Source: Sorghum bicolor (Eukaryota; Streptophyta; Magnoliopsida; Poales; Poaceae). From it: 64,000 nucleotides of DNA. The DNA is taken from positions 41,254,987-41,318,986 of the forward strand of contig NC_012878.2 of NCBI RefSeq assembly GCF_000003195.3. The letters are read 5' to 3'. How positions within the stretch are numbered: the stretch's first letter is position 1; each line of letters starts with the position of its first letter. The notes under the pieces are model-generated. The model did no database searches and had not been told where the DNA came from. It saw only the letters and a list, made by a program, of their open reading frames with translations. Position numbers and translations under genes: made by a program. Below, one piece after another: positions 36,256-50,429 of this stretch.

Positions 36256-39200
36256 TGCAACACTCTAAAATTTGCTCCTTTTGAAATAGAGTTTAAAAAA
36301 ATTTAATTATGTATTTTGTGTTCATGAAAATGTAGGAAAAATATTTTTTTTATTAAATTAAAATTTATCATAGGACTTAGCAACATTGTTGTGCATACAT
36401 GCTGGTGCATAAGATTTGATGAAATGTTTGCCTGTTGCTCCTTTGTGTGTTGAGAGTGAGCAAAATTTTTTAAAATGCGCTTAGCAGAACGACCTTCCTT
36501 GACCAGTACGTCTTTATCTTTATCTATAACCAAATTCCTTGTTTCTCAGCTCTAGTTTTTATTAGGAGCTTCCTAATATCTTTTCTTTGTCACCTAAATT
36601 CCTTCTTTTAGTTTCTCATTCATCAAGCAGTCTCTACAAACTTTTTGGAAATTTTTCAGCTTCTGTTCTCACTTTTCTATAAGCATAATCTAATTTTAGA
36701 TGCTTCAAATTATCATATCATGAGCTCCAAATACTTAATTTGGGTTCTTTATGTTCCATATCTCTGAGAATTTTTCCCGAATTTTCGGAGCTTTCGGAGT
36801 ATTTTTCGTGGCTTAAATAATAATTCTGGACTTTTCTAGAATTATTTTATCTATAAAATTAATTAATTCCGAAAAATAATAAAAACCACTCTTCTTTTTT
36901 AACGCTCAAATCCCGTGTGCAATAATTATAATAAATCCCAAAGACCATGTCTTTATTTATTAATGGGCTTTAATATTTATTTAGGCCCATTAGTAAAGGT
37001 GGAAGGTGCAACATCAATTAGTACCATATTGCTAATTGATATAGGTACGGAGAGTTTTTCTCCCTATATATATATACTAACCCCTTGGACAAAGCACACC
37101 AATATCTACCGTAGGGGGTCCCTGGTTTGGAAAATCCCTCGTGTAGTAAATTAAATTTTTTTTCTTGACACCGTCGGTTAACTCTGACGATTCGTTCGGC
37201 AAGCTTTTCCAGCCATCTCGAGTGTCTCTGATGAGGATCACTACCACAAGGTTTGTCTCACCGTTCTCTAGGCCGTAGTCTTTCTTTGCATCGATCTATC
37301 ATCGTTTGAATATTTGTTTTCCATCCCCTACCAGTTTCGTTCTTTTGCTTTTATGTCTATGTTGCCTTTATTTCCTAACGTAATGATATAATAGAAAATA
37401 ATATAATCTTTTGAAAGAATTGGTCGAAGACTCTTTATTTACTTCAAGCCACCGACTAGGTCGTTTTCTTTATAGCAAATCAAGGCGTCGCCCTACCTCC
37501 TGTCAAAGAGTCACCGCCGCCGTAGCTGATGTCCTTATCATCGCTTCGTCGGTTGTCGTCCGTGACCTGTTGGCGAGCTCTCCATTGAGGAAATCCCGAG
37601 CTGCCCTATCAAGCACCAGGACGTCCCCGTTTGCCAACATTAGGTGAGATCTTCCTCGACTTGATTTTTCCCCTGAGCGAACCATGGTCCCTAGGTTGCA
37701 CTCGCGAGCTTCTCGCTCCCATCCATGGCAACCAGCCAACCACAGTGACGGAAAATCCGGTGCTGGCCGCCTACTGTTCTAATTAGCTTGATGACCTCAT
37801 CATTACATCATCATGATGTCAAAAATGTATTCTTGCCGTTTTCTTTCAGAAAAAGAAATTTAGAAATACTACATTAATACACATGTATTCCAGTAGCTTA
37901 ACTTTGTGTCGATGTGATCTATGTCAGGAAATGATTGATGTTTATATGCCACGTGCTTTTTGTATATATTTAAATATTATAAATTGATTAATGATTATGT
38001 AAACATATGTTTAAATAAAAACAATATAGGACAATATCGAGCTTTTATGTTTAACTATAAATTTGGATATTAGTAACATAAATATGTTTTTAAATTGAAT
38101 CTGGTTAGTTTAAACTTGTTCCACGTACAAAATCAAAATTAGATGTTGTCACTTGTTTACTTTAACTTGATAAATGAACCACACGTTAATAATTATAAAT
38201 AAAATATAATTAGCTTCAATTTATTTTTAGGCTAAAACATGATCGGATCAATCTGAATTAATAACTTTTATATTGTTTTTTTACTTAAATAAATCAAATA
38301 TCTAGGTTTATCTTTTATAATATAAAGCTCTCGATAGTCATTTTTTTTATCGTAGCTCTGTTCACGGTGTTTCTTGTGTTCTCGCGACTATGGTAATTAG
38401 TTATTTTTAGTATGTTGCTTAATCTTGTGTGGTGTATTGTTCTTATTTGTTTCTGTTTGTTGCTTGTATGTTTGCCTATGTGTGGTGCTTGTTACGAATA
38501 GACGAGAACTGTTTGTGGACACTGAAGATTAGAAGATGATGATTGAAAGCTGATGGTGTGAGAATTGAGCAAGTGTTTTAAGGCAAGTATAGCATGGGAT
38601 CATCCATGTTTCCCAATAACTTTAAATACACAATTCATATTGCATGTGTCTCCTTGATAAGGATTTTCTAGTATTGATCTTATACCTTGTCACCTATTGT
38701 TATGCATTGGGTAGCTTATGCTAGTGCTCCACTAAACCATGATCTTGTAATTTGATTAAAGGAATATGCAATAAACATTAAAGGATGACTTTTTAGCAAC
38801 TTTGGTAAAGAGGGCTGGAGCATTGGGCTATCTTATGGTGCTCTAGTTTCTCTCCATAAGGACTTATCTGTATCTGACCATCCGGGACATACAGTACAAC
38901 TGTGAGGGCTACATGGCTCTGGCTTTAGCTCGGTATGAGGACCTTTTCTAGCTTGTTAGTGGTTACCCTTGCGGCGCAAATGGAGGATAGCAGACCGTGG
39001 ATTCCTGCGGGTGAGTCACATGGACTGACTAACGAAACCAAGCGGCCCTAACTTGTTAGACAAACCTTTGAAAGACTTCATAGTGAACCCTGCCGACCTC
39101 CCTAGGAAGGGGGTTGAGAGACTCGTGACCTCGGGCGAAAGGATAAATCACGACTCACAGTGAAAGTGTACAACCTCTGCAGAGTGTAAAACTGATATAT

Positions 39201-39768
39201 CAGCCGTGCTCAAGGTCACGAGCGGCCTTGGACCAATACAGAATAAATAATCACTAATGACAAATCATTAATGTTATTGTTGTTAATATGTTGTTTATGT
39301 TATTCTTTATTCACTTTACTTGATCATGAGTTTGCTTTGGGACTCGACAACTTGATGCTACTCAAATGCTAAAATTGTGACAACTAAAAGCTACATGCAG
39401 TTAAACCAGTGTCTAGCCTTTGAGCCTCATGAACCCCATGTTATTCTTGCTCAGTACGAGATGTACTTACGCTTGCCTTTACATTTTATTTGGATAAAAA
39501 TCCCGGATGGGTACCAGATTGCAAGCTTGGAAAAGAGTTTACGCTTGTGCTGAACCAGTCAGTTGTCCCTGTGGATTTGGAGCTTTCGCCTGAAGAACGG
39601 AGAGTCTTTCCGCTGTTTGCTATCTAAGGTTATATCTCTTATACTAAGTTCGTTATATATAAGCATTGTCTATTGATATTACCCCTATTTGTGGCTATAC
39701 GTGAGATTTGACTTCCTGGGCTCACATATGGTGTGTATCTGGTTTTGTTCTTAAAATCAGGTGCCACA
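36256..39768 (+). repeat. 5' LTR of the outer Gypsy element
   Basis: It begins TGCAACACTCTAAAATTTGC and ends CAGGTGCCACA. It matches 51820-55325 along its length with scattered differences. A TATATATATA box near 37067-37077 could serve as the element's promoter. Confidence 0.9.
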
Positions 39769-39771
39769 AAG

Positions 39772-39783
39772 TGGTATCAGAGC
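39772..39783 (+). other. Primer binding site, initiator-Met tRNA type
   Basis: TGGTATCAGAGC lies a few bases after the 5' LTR end. It is complementary to the 3' end of initiator methionine tRNA, the usual primer of plant Gypsy elements. Confidence 0.85.
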
Positions 39784-40680
39784 AATGCTGACTGTAGGAC
39801 GCAAGGCTAGTTAGAAATTGGTCATCTTAAGGTTTTGAAATTGTTATAACACCCTTGCTCTATAAACCTTGGTATTTTCCTCTATACTATATCTCTACCC
39901 TTGCTATTCCTTCCTACCTTGTTGCTTATTTTAAAAATTGTTGTTCTTATCTTCACTCCTTGATTTGGTATATTTTTAGAATATTCTCTTACCACCTGCT
40001 TGCATAATCAAAAGAGGAGTTTTAGGATTTTTACCCTTAATATGAAGAGAACGATAGTATCGCAATTTGAGTGGAGTGTGAACCTTTAATGCTTAGTTGG
40101 TTTGTCATTATGCTTATGCTTGATTTGGATCTTTGTAGTGAGTGCAGTGATCTTGTGGGATTTCTCCACAATTTCATTTAGTGTATAGGTCTAAGGTATA
40201 AGGATTAATGACATAAATAGTTGGGTTTTGGTTTTTCTCTTGTTATATTATCCTGCCTTTTCGGAGTATCCTCTCTTTATCAGATTATATCTCTGTTCTC
40301 GAATGAATAAAAATCATGAAGAAATTTTGGATAAAAGTGGACTTCAAGATCTTTCTCTGACCGCAAGAATCACCCTCATAACTATTATGGTTTGGAAGTT
40401 ACAAAAATCACAAGATGGTACAGTTGAGCTGTCAGAAATCGGGACCAGTTTCAGTGGCCTACTGTTTTAGACAAGTGTAACTCCGGAATTTGGGAAAAGG
40501 TTCTATAATAAAGTTGTAGTTCATTTGATAAGCTTTCCAACGATGCAAACTGCAGCTTTATCAGATTAATAGGACTTGAGTTATGACAACTACAAGTTGA
40601 TGTTTCTGCACAGTTTCAAAATCTAGACAGTTCTAGTTAGTTCCTATTTTCAGCCACATTAACTTCAGAATCTGGGAAAG
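39784..40680 (+). other. Internal leader of the outer Gypsy element
   Basis: No gag-like protein is seen. Sequence at about 40135-40220 matches, in inverted orientation, the inner element near 45475-45570, so the two elements share leader sequence. Confidence 0.6.
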
Positions 40681-43613
40681 TGTCACACCCATATTTTAAG
40701 AACAAAATAGGATGCATAAAAGACTCATATGTGCCCTAGGAATAGTCGCACACATAAGTAGACAAATCTCAAATGTACCATTGCAGTGTTTATTACATAG
40801 CGGAACATAATAAATCACATAGTCTTACACAAAAATGATAATAATATTAAGCAACGCTCTCGACGGAAGCTCCACACAGGGACACTGTTGACTGGTTGAC
40901 TCCAAACCTAGTACTCATAACGGTAATCCTCATTCCAGTCATCTCCATTATCATATCCTGAGGTGTTGGGAAATAGCAAGAGTGAGCACATATCGTACTC
41001 AACAAGTATAACCAGGGGTTCATGAGGCTCAAATAGCTGACACTGGTTTGACTGCATTTAGCTTTTAATAGTTGATAGCATGTTTAATCATTGGGTAGCA
41101 AATGTCAAGGTAGCATAAATAATCCCATAACCACATGATCAATGTATACAAGAATTAAGAATAACACATATAAACAACATAATAAACCATCATTTATTAT
41201 CATTATTCACGTTCATCAGTGTCCATCTATTCCGTCAGTTTTCCGAGCCGCTCATATCCGTGGGCACGGCTAGTATACCAGATTTAACACTCTGCAGAGG
41301 TTGTACATCTTTACCCATGAGTCGTGATTTACCCTTTCGCCCGAGGTGATCAGCCTCTTAACCCACTACCAAGGAAGGTCGGCAGGGTTCACTATGAAGT
41401 CTTTCAAAGGTTCGTCTAACATGTTAGGGCCGCAAGGTATCCTTTGCGCGCAGATATAGATACCCCCCTTCCAAATGGCACAATGACGCGCAACCTATAC
41501 ACATAAGGACAGGGGCTCGCACTATACCCAAAACGGTTCAACCCCTCCTCCCTTTCGGGTAACCTCTAACAAGCTAGAAAAATTACTCATACTTGACTAA
41601 AGCCAGAGCCATATAGCCCTTATGGTTGTACGAGTTGTCCCAGCTTTTGCCAAGGGATAAGTCCTTATGGAGGGTCAAGATCAATCCAGCAAAAGCCAGA
41701 GTTCTTTCCACCCTTTATGTTCAAGTTGCTAGAAAGCTTATTTTATTGTTTATTGTATATTCAAATATTCATGTTACAAGATCGTGGATTAATAATCAAG
41801 CACTAGCAAGAACTACCCAAATGCATATCCAAAATAGGTAACAAAGAATTCAAGATAACAATCATCCATGATTTTGCTAAGGTCATCAAGGTGGACACAT
41901 GCATATGATATATATATGCAGTTATAAGTGAATAGGTAACAAGGATGATCCCAAGTTATACTTGCCTTGATCAAAGCTCTCTTGAGCCTCCTGGTCTTCA
42001 AAAGCTTGACCTTGATCACCAACGTATCGCTCACCGTCTATACCCGATCATCAAACAACACGCAATCCAATTTAGATAGTCATACACGAAGCAAACAAGC
42101 TATAATTAGAACAATACACCAAATAATGGTAAAACAAATATAAAAGTTTATCAAAATATTCTACGCAGCGCTACGATCACACAAACGTAAAGTTCACGAA
42201 AATCGGAGTTGAAACGGTGAAGTTATGAATTTTCTAAGATTTCCTATAGATAAATAATTAATTAAATACTACTGCGAGAATAAAAAGTTTCAAAATAGAG
42301 AAATAGTACCTCTAACATGTAGAGCTCGTAAATATGAATCTAACGAAATTTGAATAGACAAAAACGGAGTTAAAACGAATATTTTATAAGCAAAACAAAT
42401 TTAATGGCAAAACTGTGAATAACTGAAAACGTATTTCTGAGTTAAGCCGAGTTGTCTACGTTTTCAAAGTTAGAAAACGTATTTCTCGAAAGCGCCAAGG
42501 GATGGCGGGTTGATTCCAGGAAAGAGCAGGGGCTCTTTAGCGAAACTGCCAGCCAAAGGGGTATCTTGAGATCTCAGCCATTGATCGCGGGATGGACGGT
42601 TAAAAACAGATCGGGGGAGAAGCTGTGGTGGCTGCTGGCCGGAACAGAGAGTCCGGCACGGTGGTTTCCATTAACGGCGAGCAGAAGCTTTACCGAAACG
42701 CGATTCCGGCCTCGGTTTTCGACGGAATAAGCACAGGGAGATAGAGTAGACAATCGCGAACTCACCTAGGGGCTTAAAACGGGCAGAGGGAGCTCGAGGT
42801 CGGGCAGACCACGTGGATGGCGGTTGGTAGCTTCCTGCACAAGTTCGGCATCGGTTAGCGTGGCCTTGAACGTGAGAGAGGGCAAACGGAAGGTCTTGGC
42901 GGCTTCGTTACTCGAACGCGCAGCTCGACAGCAGATCGAGGTCCACGGCTCGGCCGCAGACGACCAAAACCGCGACGGCGGCGCTCTCTACTTCTCGACG
43001 AGATCCAAACGGTGGCGGAACAGGAAAATAGGAACTCCTTGGTTGTGCTAGATGCGAAAGAAGATTGCAGGGAGGATGCCAAGGCTTTTAAGGGGGTCAA
43101 TCGCGCACGCGAAGCAATAATCCCGGGAAAATCGGGATTCGGGGTCGGCTTCCAGAGTCCAAGTCGACTACGAACAGAGATAGGAGATGAGCGCTGTCCT
43201 GCGGACCCCACTTGTCATGGAAAGAAGGGTGGGACCCGACTGTCAGTGGGTCAAGAAGAGGGGAAGGGAAAAAAAAACGCCTGCTACTGCTGGGCTGGTT
43301 TGCGGGTTGGGCCGAAGGGGAAAGAAAAGGGGTGCTGGCTGTGTTTTTTTTCTTTTCTGTTTTCTTTAAAAGCCATTTCAAACTCATTTCAAAATCCTTT
43401 TAAAATCTGTTTGAAATACTTTAAACTTTTGTCAAACGCACACACATCAATAAATCAAATGCAAAGGCATGAATTCTCAAACATATTGCTAAACTCCTAT
43501 GATAATTTTTAATTTAATAAAAAAAATTATCTCTCTATATTTCATGAACACGGAAATACAAAATTAAATCTTTTTCACCTATTTCAAAAAGAACAAATTT
43601 TTAGGGTGTTACA
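40681..43613 (-). repeat. 3' LTR of the inner element
   Basis: On the plus strand it starts TGTCACACCC and ends AGGGTGTTACA. It matches 45929-48859 with few differences over long stretches. The apparent reading frames inside both copies are shared only because the LTRs are duplicates. Confidence 0.9.
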
Positions 43614-44739
43614 AATCTACCCCCTTAAAATGAATCTCGTCCTCGAGATTCGGAAGACGATGATCACTGAGTTTTGAATACTTCACCCTTCAATCCTATT
43701 CTTACTTTCTTGAGTAATTTGATCCTCTTATTTAACATTCCACATTGCTTTGCATTGTTGTTACAATCTTGTTCCAAATAACTTTCTTAACTACTTCAAG
43801 AACTTTGATGGGGTAGTGTAAGCAAGGTTCTTCTTTACACTAAACTCCTCATCCTTCCATTGCCCTTCAGAGTCCTCATTCCCGATAGCAAGCTCTATTA
43901 CCAATTCCAAAGCATTATTTGTGAATATGCGTCCTAGTGTTGCTCAAAACTTAAATATAATTCTCTAGTCGTTGGTGTAATCCAATCTTCATTATCATAG
44001 CTCTCCGTTGCTATGTCTATTGACAACAACAGTTACTTCTCCCACATGATAAACAAACTTCCAAACATCAAGTGACCAACATCAGTGACGCGGGCAAGGA
44101 TAGCTTATCACAATCATAAGATATCTTAGAAGACAATTATCTCTTCCAGATAGTTTTGAAAATGCATCATCCCGTGATATCAGGGTACTACCCCCCTTAA
44201 AATGATATTTATTGGGGGATACTAGGGACTAGTTCTCCTATCCTTTTTGTACGCTACACATCATAGTCTTTTACATCCGTTGTACCGAGTCTCTTGTTCC
44301 AAGGTTAGTTTCATCACTAGGTTCCAATTATCGGTACCTTTGGTTAAGTTGTTTCACTCTCGCATCCCAATTATAACTTCATAAACTTTGGTGTCATCTG
44401 ATCCTCATAAACATAACTCTCATTCATGAGTATCAGCCATGACTTAAATCTCCATTAACATTCTCTAATTGGGGTGATATCTTGAATCAAAAACCAAATT
44501 TATCGAGCACTTGTGATCCTTACATATGATCCAACATTAGCCAATCCTTCTCCATGTAACCCCTTTTTTTAGGCTACCCCCCTTAAGAAAAGTCATCTAG
44601 GGGGCACAGGAAAGGTAGGTTGCATGTTTTCCAGGCAGGTTAACTAGCATTGAGAACCTCTGACGTCCCAAAGAACTTATGTGTAAGGGGAGAACAAACA
44701 AGTATCCTGAATTTTTCTCATGATATGAAAACACTAGTG

Positions 44740-45260
44740 TAGTAAAACACATATAACTCTTATTCTGTGAACCCAATAGAGTTGTGGCTTATACCTTTAG
44801 AAAACTTATGAAATTCACCACAACTTTTATGTAGAAGACCTCCTTAGATTCTGTCTTTAAGCTTAGGTAAAACAACCAAACATAATATCCTTCCTGATAA
44901 TGTCTCAGCAAAGGTGTAGTAACTTCCAGAAATTATATCTCGAGCTAATTAACTCATCTGGAGATGATCCTTATATTGTTGAAAAGCTTATGAAATCCTC
45001 TACATCTTTCGTATACAACTCTTTCTCAGATTCTGTCTTTAACTTGGCTGGAAATAGGAAATGCCAGATCTGTCCAGATCTTGAAACAGAACAGAAACAT
45101 CCAAGTGTAAATGTCATATCTCAAGTTCTACTTATCCAAATGAGTTCCAGCTTATACAGTTGGAAAGCTTAGAACATTGTCTACAACTTTTCTATAGAAC
45201 ACTTTTCCAAATTCTATAGTTATATATGTCTAAACAGTAAGCAACCAAAACTGGTCCAGA
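44740..45260 (-). repeat. Degenerate 181-bp tandem repeats in the inner element
   Basis: The motif AAA(G)CTTATGAAAT or a close variant recurs at 44801, 44982 and 45163, spaced 181 bp, with TCAGATTCTGTCTTTAA-like blocks between. Similar blocks appear in plus orientation in the outer element near 40480-40680 and 48865-49140. Confidence 0.6.
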
Positions 45261-45913
45261 TCCTTGACAGCCCATCTGTATCACCTTGTGATTTTTGTAA
45301 CTTCCAAACCATAATAGCAATGAGGGTGATTCTTGTGGTCAGAGAAAGATATCGAAGTCTAGTAGTCACCAGAAAAAGTTGATAGACTTTGCACGATCAG
45401 ATTTTGAGATGTACCAGATTTATTGCAGACTGCTCCAAAAAACAGCAAAGGACAGAAACAGAATTTTACCCAAACCTAACTATTTAGTTCATTAATCCTT
45501 ATATCTTAGGCCTATAAACTAAATGAAATTGTAGAGAAAGTCCACAAGATCATTACAATCATTACAAAGATCCAAATCAAGCATAAGCATAATAACAAAC
45601 CAAACCAAGCATCAAAGATTCACACTTCAAGCATTGACTCAACTTGCGGTACTAACGTTCTCTTCCTTTTAAGGGTAAAGATCCTATAACTCCTATTTCA
45701 ATGACGGTAGAAGGTGGTAAGAAAAGTTCTAAAAGCATATTCAAAACAAGGAGTGGGGATGAGAACAAGTCTTTAACATAAGCAACAAGGTGAAGATGAA
45801 TATGATATAGTGTAGAAGAAAATATCAAGGTTTATAGAGCAAGGATTTTATAGCAATTTCAAAACCTTAAGACGGCCAATTACTAACTAGGCTTGCGTTC
45901 TACAGTCAGCATT

Positions 45914-45925
45914 GCTCTGATACCA
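45914..45925 (-). other. Primer binding site of the inner element
   Basis: The plus strand reads GCTCTGATACCA, whose complement TGGTATCAGAGC is the initiator-Met primer site, placed just inside the inner element's 5' LTR on the minus strand. Confidence 0.85.
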
Positions 45926-45928
45926 ATT

Positions 45929-48859
45929 TGTCACACCCATATTTTAAGAACAAAATAGGATGCATAAAAGACTCATATGTGCCCCAGGAATAGTCGCACA
46001 CATAAGTAGACAAATCTCAAATGTACCATTGCAGTGTTTATTACATAGCGGAACATAATAAATCACATAGTCTTACACAAAAATGATAATAATATTAAGC
46101 AACGCTCTCGACGGAAGCTCCACATAGGGACACTGTTGACTGGTTGACTCCAAACCTAGTACTCATAACGGTAATCCTCATTCCAGTCATCTCCATTATC
46201 ATATCCTGAGGTGTTGGGAAATAGCAAGAGTGAGCACATATCGTACTCAACAAGTATAACCAGGGGTTCATGAGGCTCAAATAGCTGACACTGGTTTGAC
46301 TGCATTTAGCTTTTAATAGTTGATAGCATGTTTAATCATTGGGTAGCAAATGTCAAGGTAGCATAAATAATCCCATAACCACATGATCAATGTATACAAG
46401 AATTAAGAATAACACATATAAACAACATAATAAACCATCATTTATTATCATTATTCACGTTCATCAGTGTCCATCTATTCCGTCAGTTTTCCGGGCCGCC
46501 CGTATCCGTGGGCACGGCTAGTATACCAGATTTAACACTCTACAGAGGTTGTACATCTTTACCCATGAGTCGTGATTTACCCTTTCGCCCGAGGTGATCA
46601 GGCTCTTAACCCACTACCAAGGAAGGTCGGCAGGGTTCACTATGAAGTCTTTCAAAGGTTCGTCTAACATGTTAGGGCCGCAAGGTTTCCTTTGCGCGCA
46701 GATATAGATACCCCCCTTCCAAATGGCACAATGACGCGCAGCCTATACACATAAGGACAGGGGCTCGCACTATACCCAAAACGGTTCAGCCCCTCCGCCC
46801 TTTCGGGTAACCTCTAACAAGCTAGAAAAATTACTCATACTTGACTAAAGCCAGAGCCATATAGCCCTCATGGTTGTACGAGTTGTCCCAGCTTTTGCCA
46901 AGGGATAAGTCCTTATGGAGGGTCAAGATCAATCCAGCAAAAGCCAGAGTTCTTTCCACCCTTTATGTTCAAGTTGCTAGAAAGCTTATTTTATTGTTTA
47001 TTGTATATTCAAATATTCATGTTACAAGATCATGGATTAATAATCAAGCACTAGCAAGAACTACCCAAATGCATATCCAAAATAGGTAACAAGGAATTCA
47101 AGATAACAATCATCTATGATTTTGCTAAGGTCATCAAGGTGGACACATGCATATGATATATATATGCAGTTATAAGTGAATAGGTAACAAGGATGATCCC
47201 AAGTTATACTTTCCTTGATCAAAGCTCTCCTGAGCCTGCTGGTCTTCAAAAGCTTGACCTTGATCACCAACGTATCGCTCACCGTCTATACCCGATCATC
47301 AAACAACTCGCAATCCAATTTAGACAGTCATACACGAAGCAAACAAGCTATAATTAGAACAATACACCAAACAATGGTAAAACAAATATAAAAGTTTATC
47401 AAAATATTCTACGCAGCGCTACGATCACACAAACGTAAAGTTCACAAAAATCGGAGTTGAAACGGTGAAGTTATGAATTTTCTAAGATTTCCTATAGATA
47501 AATAATTAATTAAATACTACTGCGAAAATAAAAAGTTTCAAAACAGAGAAATAGTACCTCTAACATGTAGAGCTCGTAAATATGAATCTAACGAAATTTG
47601 AATAGACAAAAACGGAGTTAAAACGAATATTTTATAAGCAAAACAAATTTAATGGCAAAACTGTGAATAACTGAAAACGTATTTCTGAGTTAAGCCGAGT
47701 TGTCTACGTTTTCAAAGTTAGAAAACGTATTTCTCGAAAGCGCCAAGGGATGGCGGGTTGATTCCAGGAAAGAGCAGGGGCTCTTTAGCGAAACTGCCAG
47801 CCAAAGGGGTATCTTGAGATCTCAGCCATTGATCGCGGGATGGACGGTTAAAAACAGATCGGGGGAGAAGCTGTGGTGGCTGCTGGCCGGAACAGAGAGT
47901 CCGGCACGGTGGTTTCCATTAACGGCGAGCAGAAGCTTTACCGAAACGTGATTCCGGCCTCGGTTTTCGACGGAATAAGCACAGGGAGATAGAGTAGACA
48001 ATCGCGAACTCACCTAGGGGCTTAAAACGGGCAGAGGGAGCTCGAGGTCGGGCAGACCACGAGGATGGCGGTTGGTAGCTTCCTGCACAAGTTCGGCATC
48101 GGTTAGCGTGGCCTTGAACGTGAGAGAGGGCAAACGGAAGGTCTTGGCGGCTTCGTACTCGAACGCGCAGCTCGGCAGCAGATCGAGGTCCACGGCTCGG
48201 CCGCAGACGACCAAAACCGTGACGGCGGCGCTCTCTACTTCTCGACGAGATCCAAACGGTGGCGGAACAGGAAAATAGGAACTCCTTGGTTGTGCTAGAT
48301 GCGAAAGAAGATTGCAGGGAGGATGCCAAGGCTTTTAAGGGGGTCAATCGCACACGCGAAGCAATAATCCCGGGAAAATCGGGATTCGGGGTCGGCTTCC
48401 AGAGTCCAAGTCGACTACGAACAGAGGTAGGAGATGAGCGCTGTCCCGCGGACCCCACTTGTCATGGAAAGAAGGGTGGGACCCGACTGTCAGTGGGTCA
48501 AGAAGAGGGGAAGGGAAAAAAAACAACTGCTACTGCTGGGCTGGTCTGCGGGTTGGGCCGAAGGGGAAAGAAAAGGGGTGCTGGCTGTGTTTTTTTTCTT
48601 TTCTGTTTTCTTTAAAAGCCATTTCAAACTCATTTCTAAATCCTTTTAAAATCTGTTTGAAATACTTTAAACTTTTGTCAAACGCACACACATCAATAAA
48701 TCAAATGCAAAGGCATGAATTCTCAAACATATTGCTAAACTCCTATGATAATTTTTAATTTAATAAAAAAAATTATCTCTCTATATTTCATGAACACGGA
48801 AATACAAAATTAAATCTTTTTCACCTATTTCAAAAAGAACAAATTTTTAGGGTGTTACA
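45929..48859 (-). repeat. 5' LTR of the inner element
   Basis: Copy of 40681-43613, adjacent to the primer site. A one-base difference near 48156 and a short indel near 48520 alter accidental reading frames, showing the two copies have begun to diverge. Confidence 0.9.
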
Positions 48860-48864
48860 GAAAG

Positions 48865-50429
48865 TGCTATATACAGAAGTTGTGGAGGACTGCATACGAT
48901 TTTCAGCCATGTAAGACTCATCCCCATATGATTTTTGTAGCTCGAGATATGACTGTTGCAAGTTGCCACGACTGTGCTGACATATTTTCTGGATAGCTAT
49001 TGTTCTTGGCTGTTTTATCCAAAGTTAATGTCAGAGCCTGAGACAGTATTCTATACGAAAGTCATAGAGGATTTTGTCAGCTTCCCAACGGTGTAGGCCA
49101 TAAGTATATTAGACTGATGGAGTATGAGTTATAGCTGCTTTACTATGCTGCATATTTTTATTTCATGGGGAATTTCAGATTTCTTGTACGTGTCAGTGCA
49201 CATGAGTTTCTCTTGGGTATTAGAAGATCTTATGATAAGATAACTCACTTAGAAGATGGAACGAGCTACCCATTTGTGCCCCTAGTTTACTCTTCTTAAG
49301 GGGGGTAGCCAAGCTAATGAAGTTACAAGATGAATGTTTCATACATTCTAGCACTTGACTTGGAAGTGTTGATCATTCCTATGGGTGAGAAACCACTATC
49401 AAGTATCCTTGCTAAGAAGTTCTTAACATGTTGGTTCCATCTACAAGGAGAGTGCATATTAATCAAGGTTTGATCTTGATTTAAAGTATCATAAAATGGG
49501 AGTCCAATCTTCAACATACCTAAGGCGAGATGGCATTGACGATATAGGAAGTGGATATGGTACATCTACTGTTGATACTACAGAGACTCAAAAGACTTCA
49601 TTGCTAAATAAAGCATGACAAGTAAGTTTTGGTTGATGGAAGTTCTCACATAGGAGATGTCATCCTTATGGTGAACACGAGAAAGTCAAGAGTGCATTGA
49701 GTTTGGGACCCACCAAAGGAAGTGAACGAGTAGAGTTCCATGGGAACGACAAGATGCTATGATATGTTTGTTGGAGGCATTGTAATATTGACATAAGAGT
49801 GACTAAGAGATTGATTTGGAATAATAAGATTCTATCAATGGTTCATTGAAGGTGTTATAAAGATTGACAATTAGAGTTGTTCTACCCCCTCAAGACTTTA
49901 GATGTGCTCTAAACAATAAAAGTTAGGGCTTATGCATAAGTCAACTAAGTGAGTTAGACCACTTGGCACATGATGTGGAGGTATCCATAGTGGAGCATGG
50001 AGATACTATCTTCTTGGATATAAGAGTGATATCTATGTAGAATGTAAGAATCTAAAGGGCATCTTTAGGAAGTTGGATTTGAGCTAGTCACATCATTGAT
50101 GGGTTTGAGTGAATCAAGAGTTATGACTAGGAAGAGTGCTATGACTTGAAGGTGAAAAGGCCAATGCCCAAATCATAAAGAGTGTGCTAGAGGAGTTTGA
50201 ATAACACCAAGGTTTGAGGAGTTGAGTGTCAAACTGGAGCGATACCGCCAAGTGAGCCCTATTAATTACTCACTTAGGAACAAGAGGAACTGCAAAGATT
50301 AATCAAGGGTTATGTTAGAAGACTCGAGCTGTGTGCAAGAGTGGAGCAACGTAACCTGAGTATAGTTGTTAATGTTATGGATTTGGCATTAGGAGGGTTA
50401 GTACAGGATGAGAAGCTAAAAGAGACAGT
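48865..50429 (+). other. Non-coding internal part of the outer Gypsy element
   Basis: No intact protein is seen. The first 300 bases continue the repeat-like leader theme seen before the inner insertion. Later parts may be decayed gag-pol sequence too degraded to recognise. Confidence 0.5.

Larger units (their letters stand above)
40681..48859 (-). mobile_element. Inverted non-autonomous LTR retrotransposon nested in the Gypsy element
   Basis: Two LTRs of about 2.93 kb (40681-43613 and 45929-48859) flank only 2.3 kb of internal DNA with no recognisable gag or pol. The target duplication GAAAG (40676-40680 and 48860-48864) is perfect. The primer site lies left of the right LTR in minus orientation, and the polypurine tract (minus strand, TTTTAAGGGGGTAGA) lies right of the left LTR, so the element reads on the minus strand. 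It must have been moved by proteins of another Gypsy element. Confidence 0.9.

Noticed and set aside
42452..43512. Frames repeated at 42.4-43.5 kb and 47.7-48.7 kb, first looking like a duplicated gene
   Set aside because: They are the two LTR copies of the inner element; frames differ between copies by single-base changes and show no known protein.
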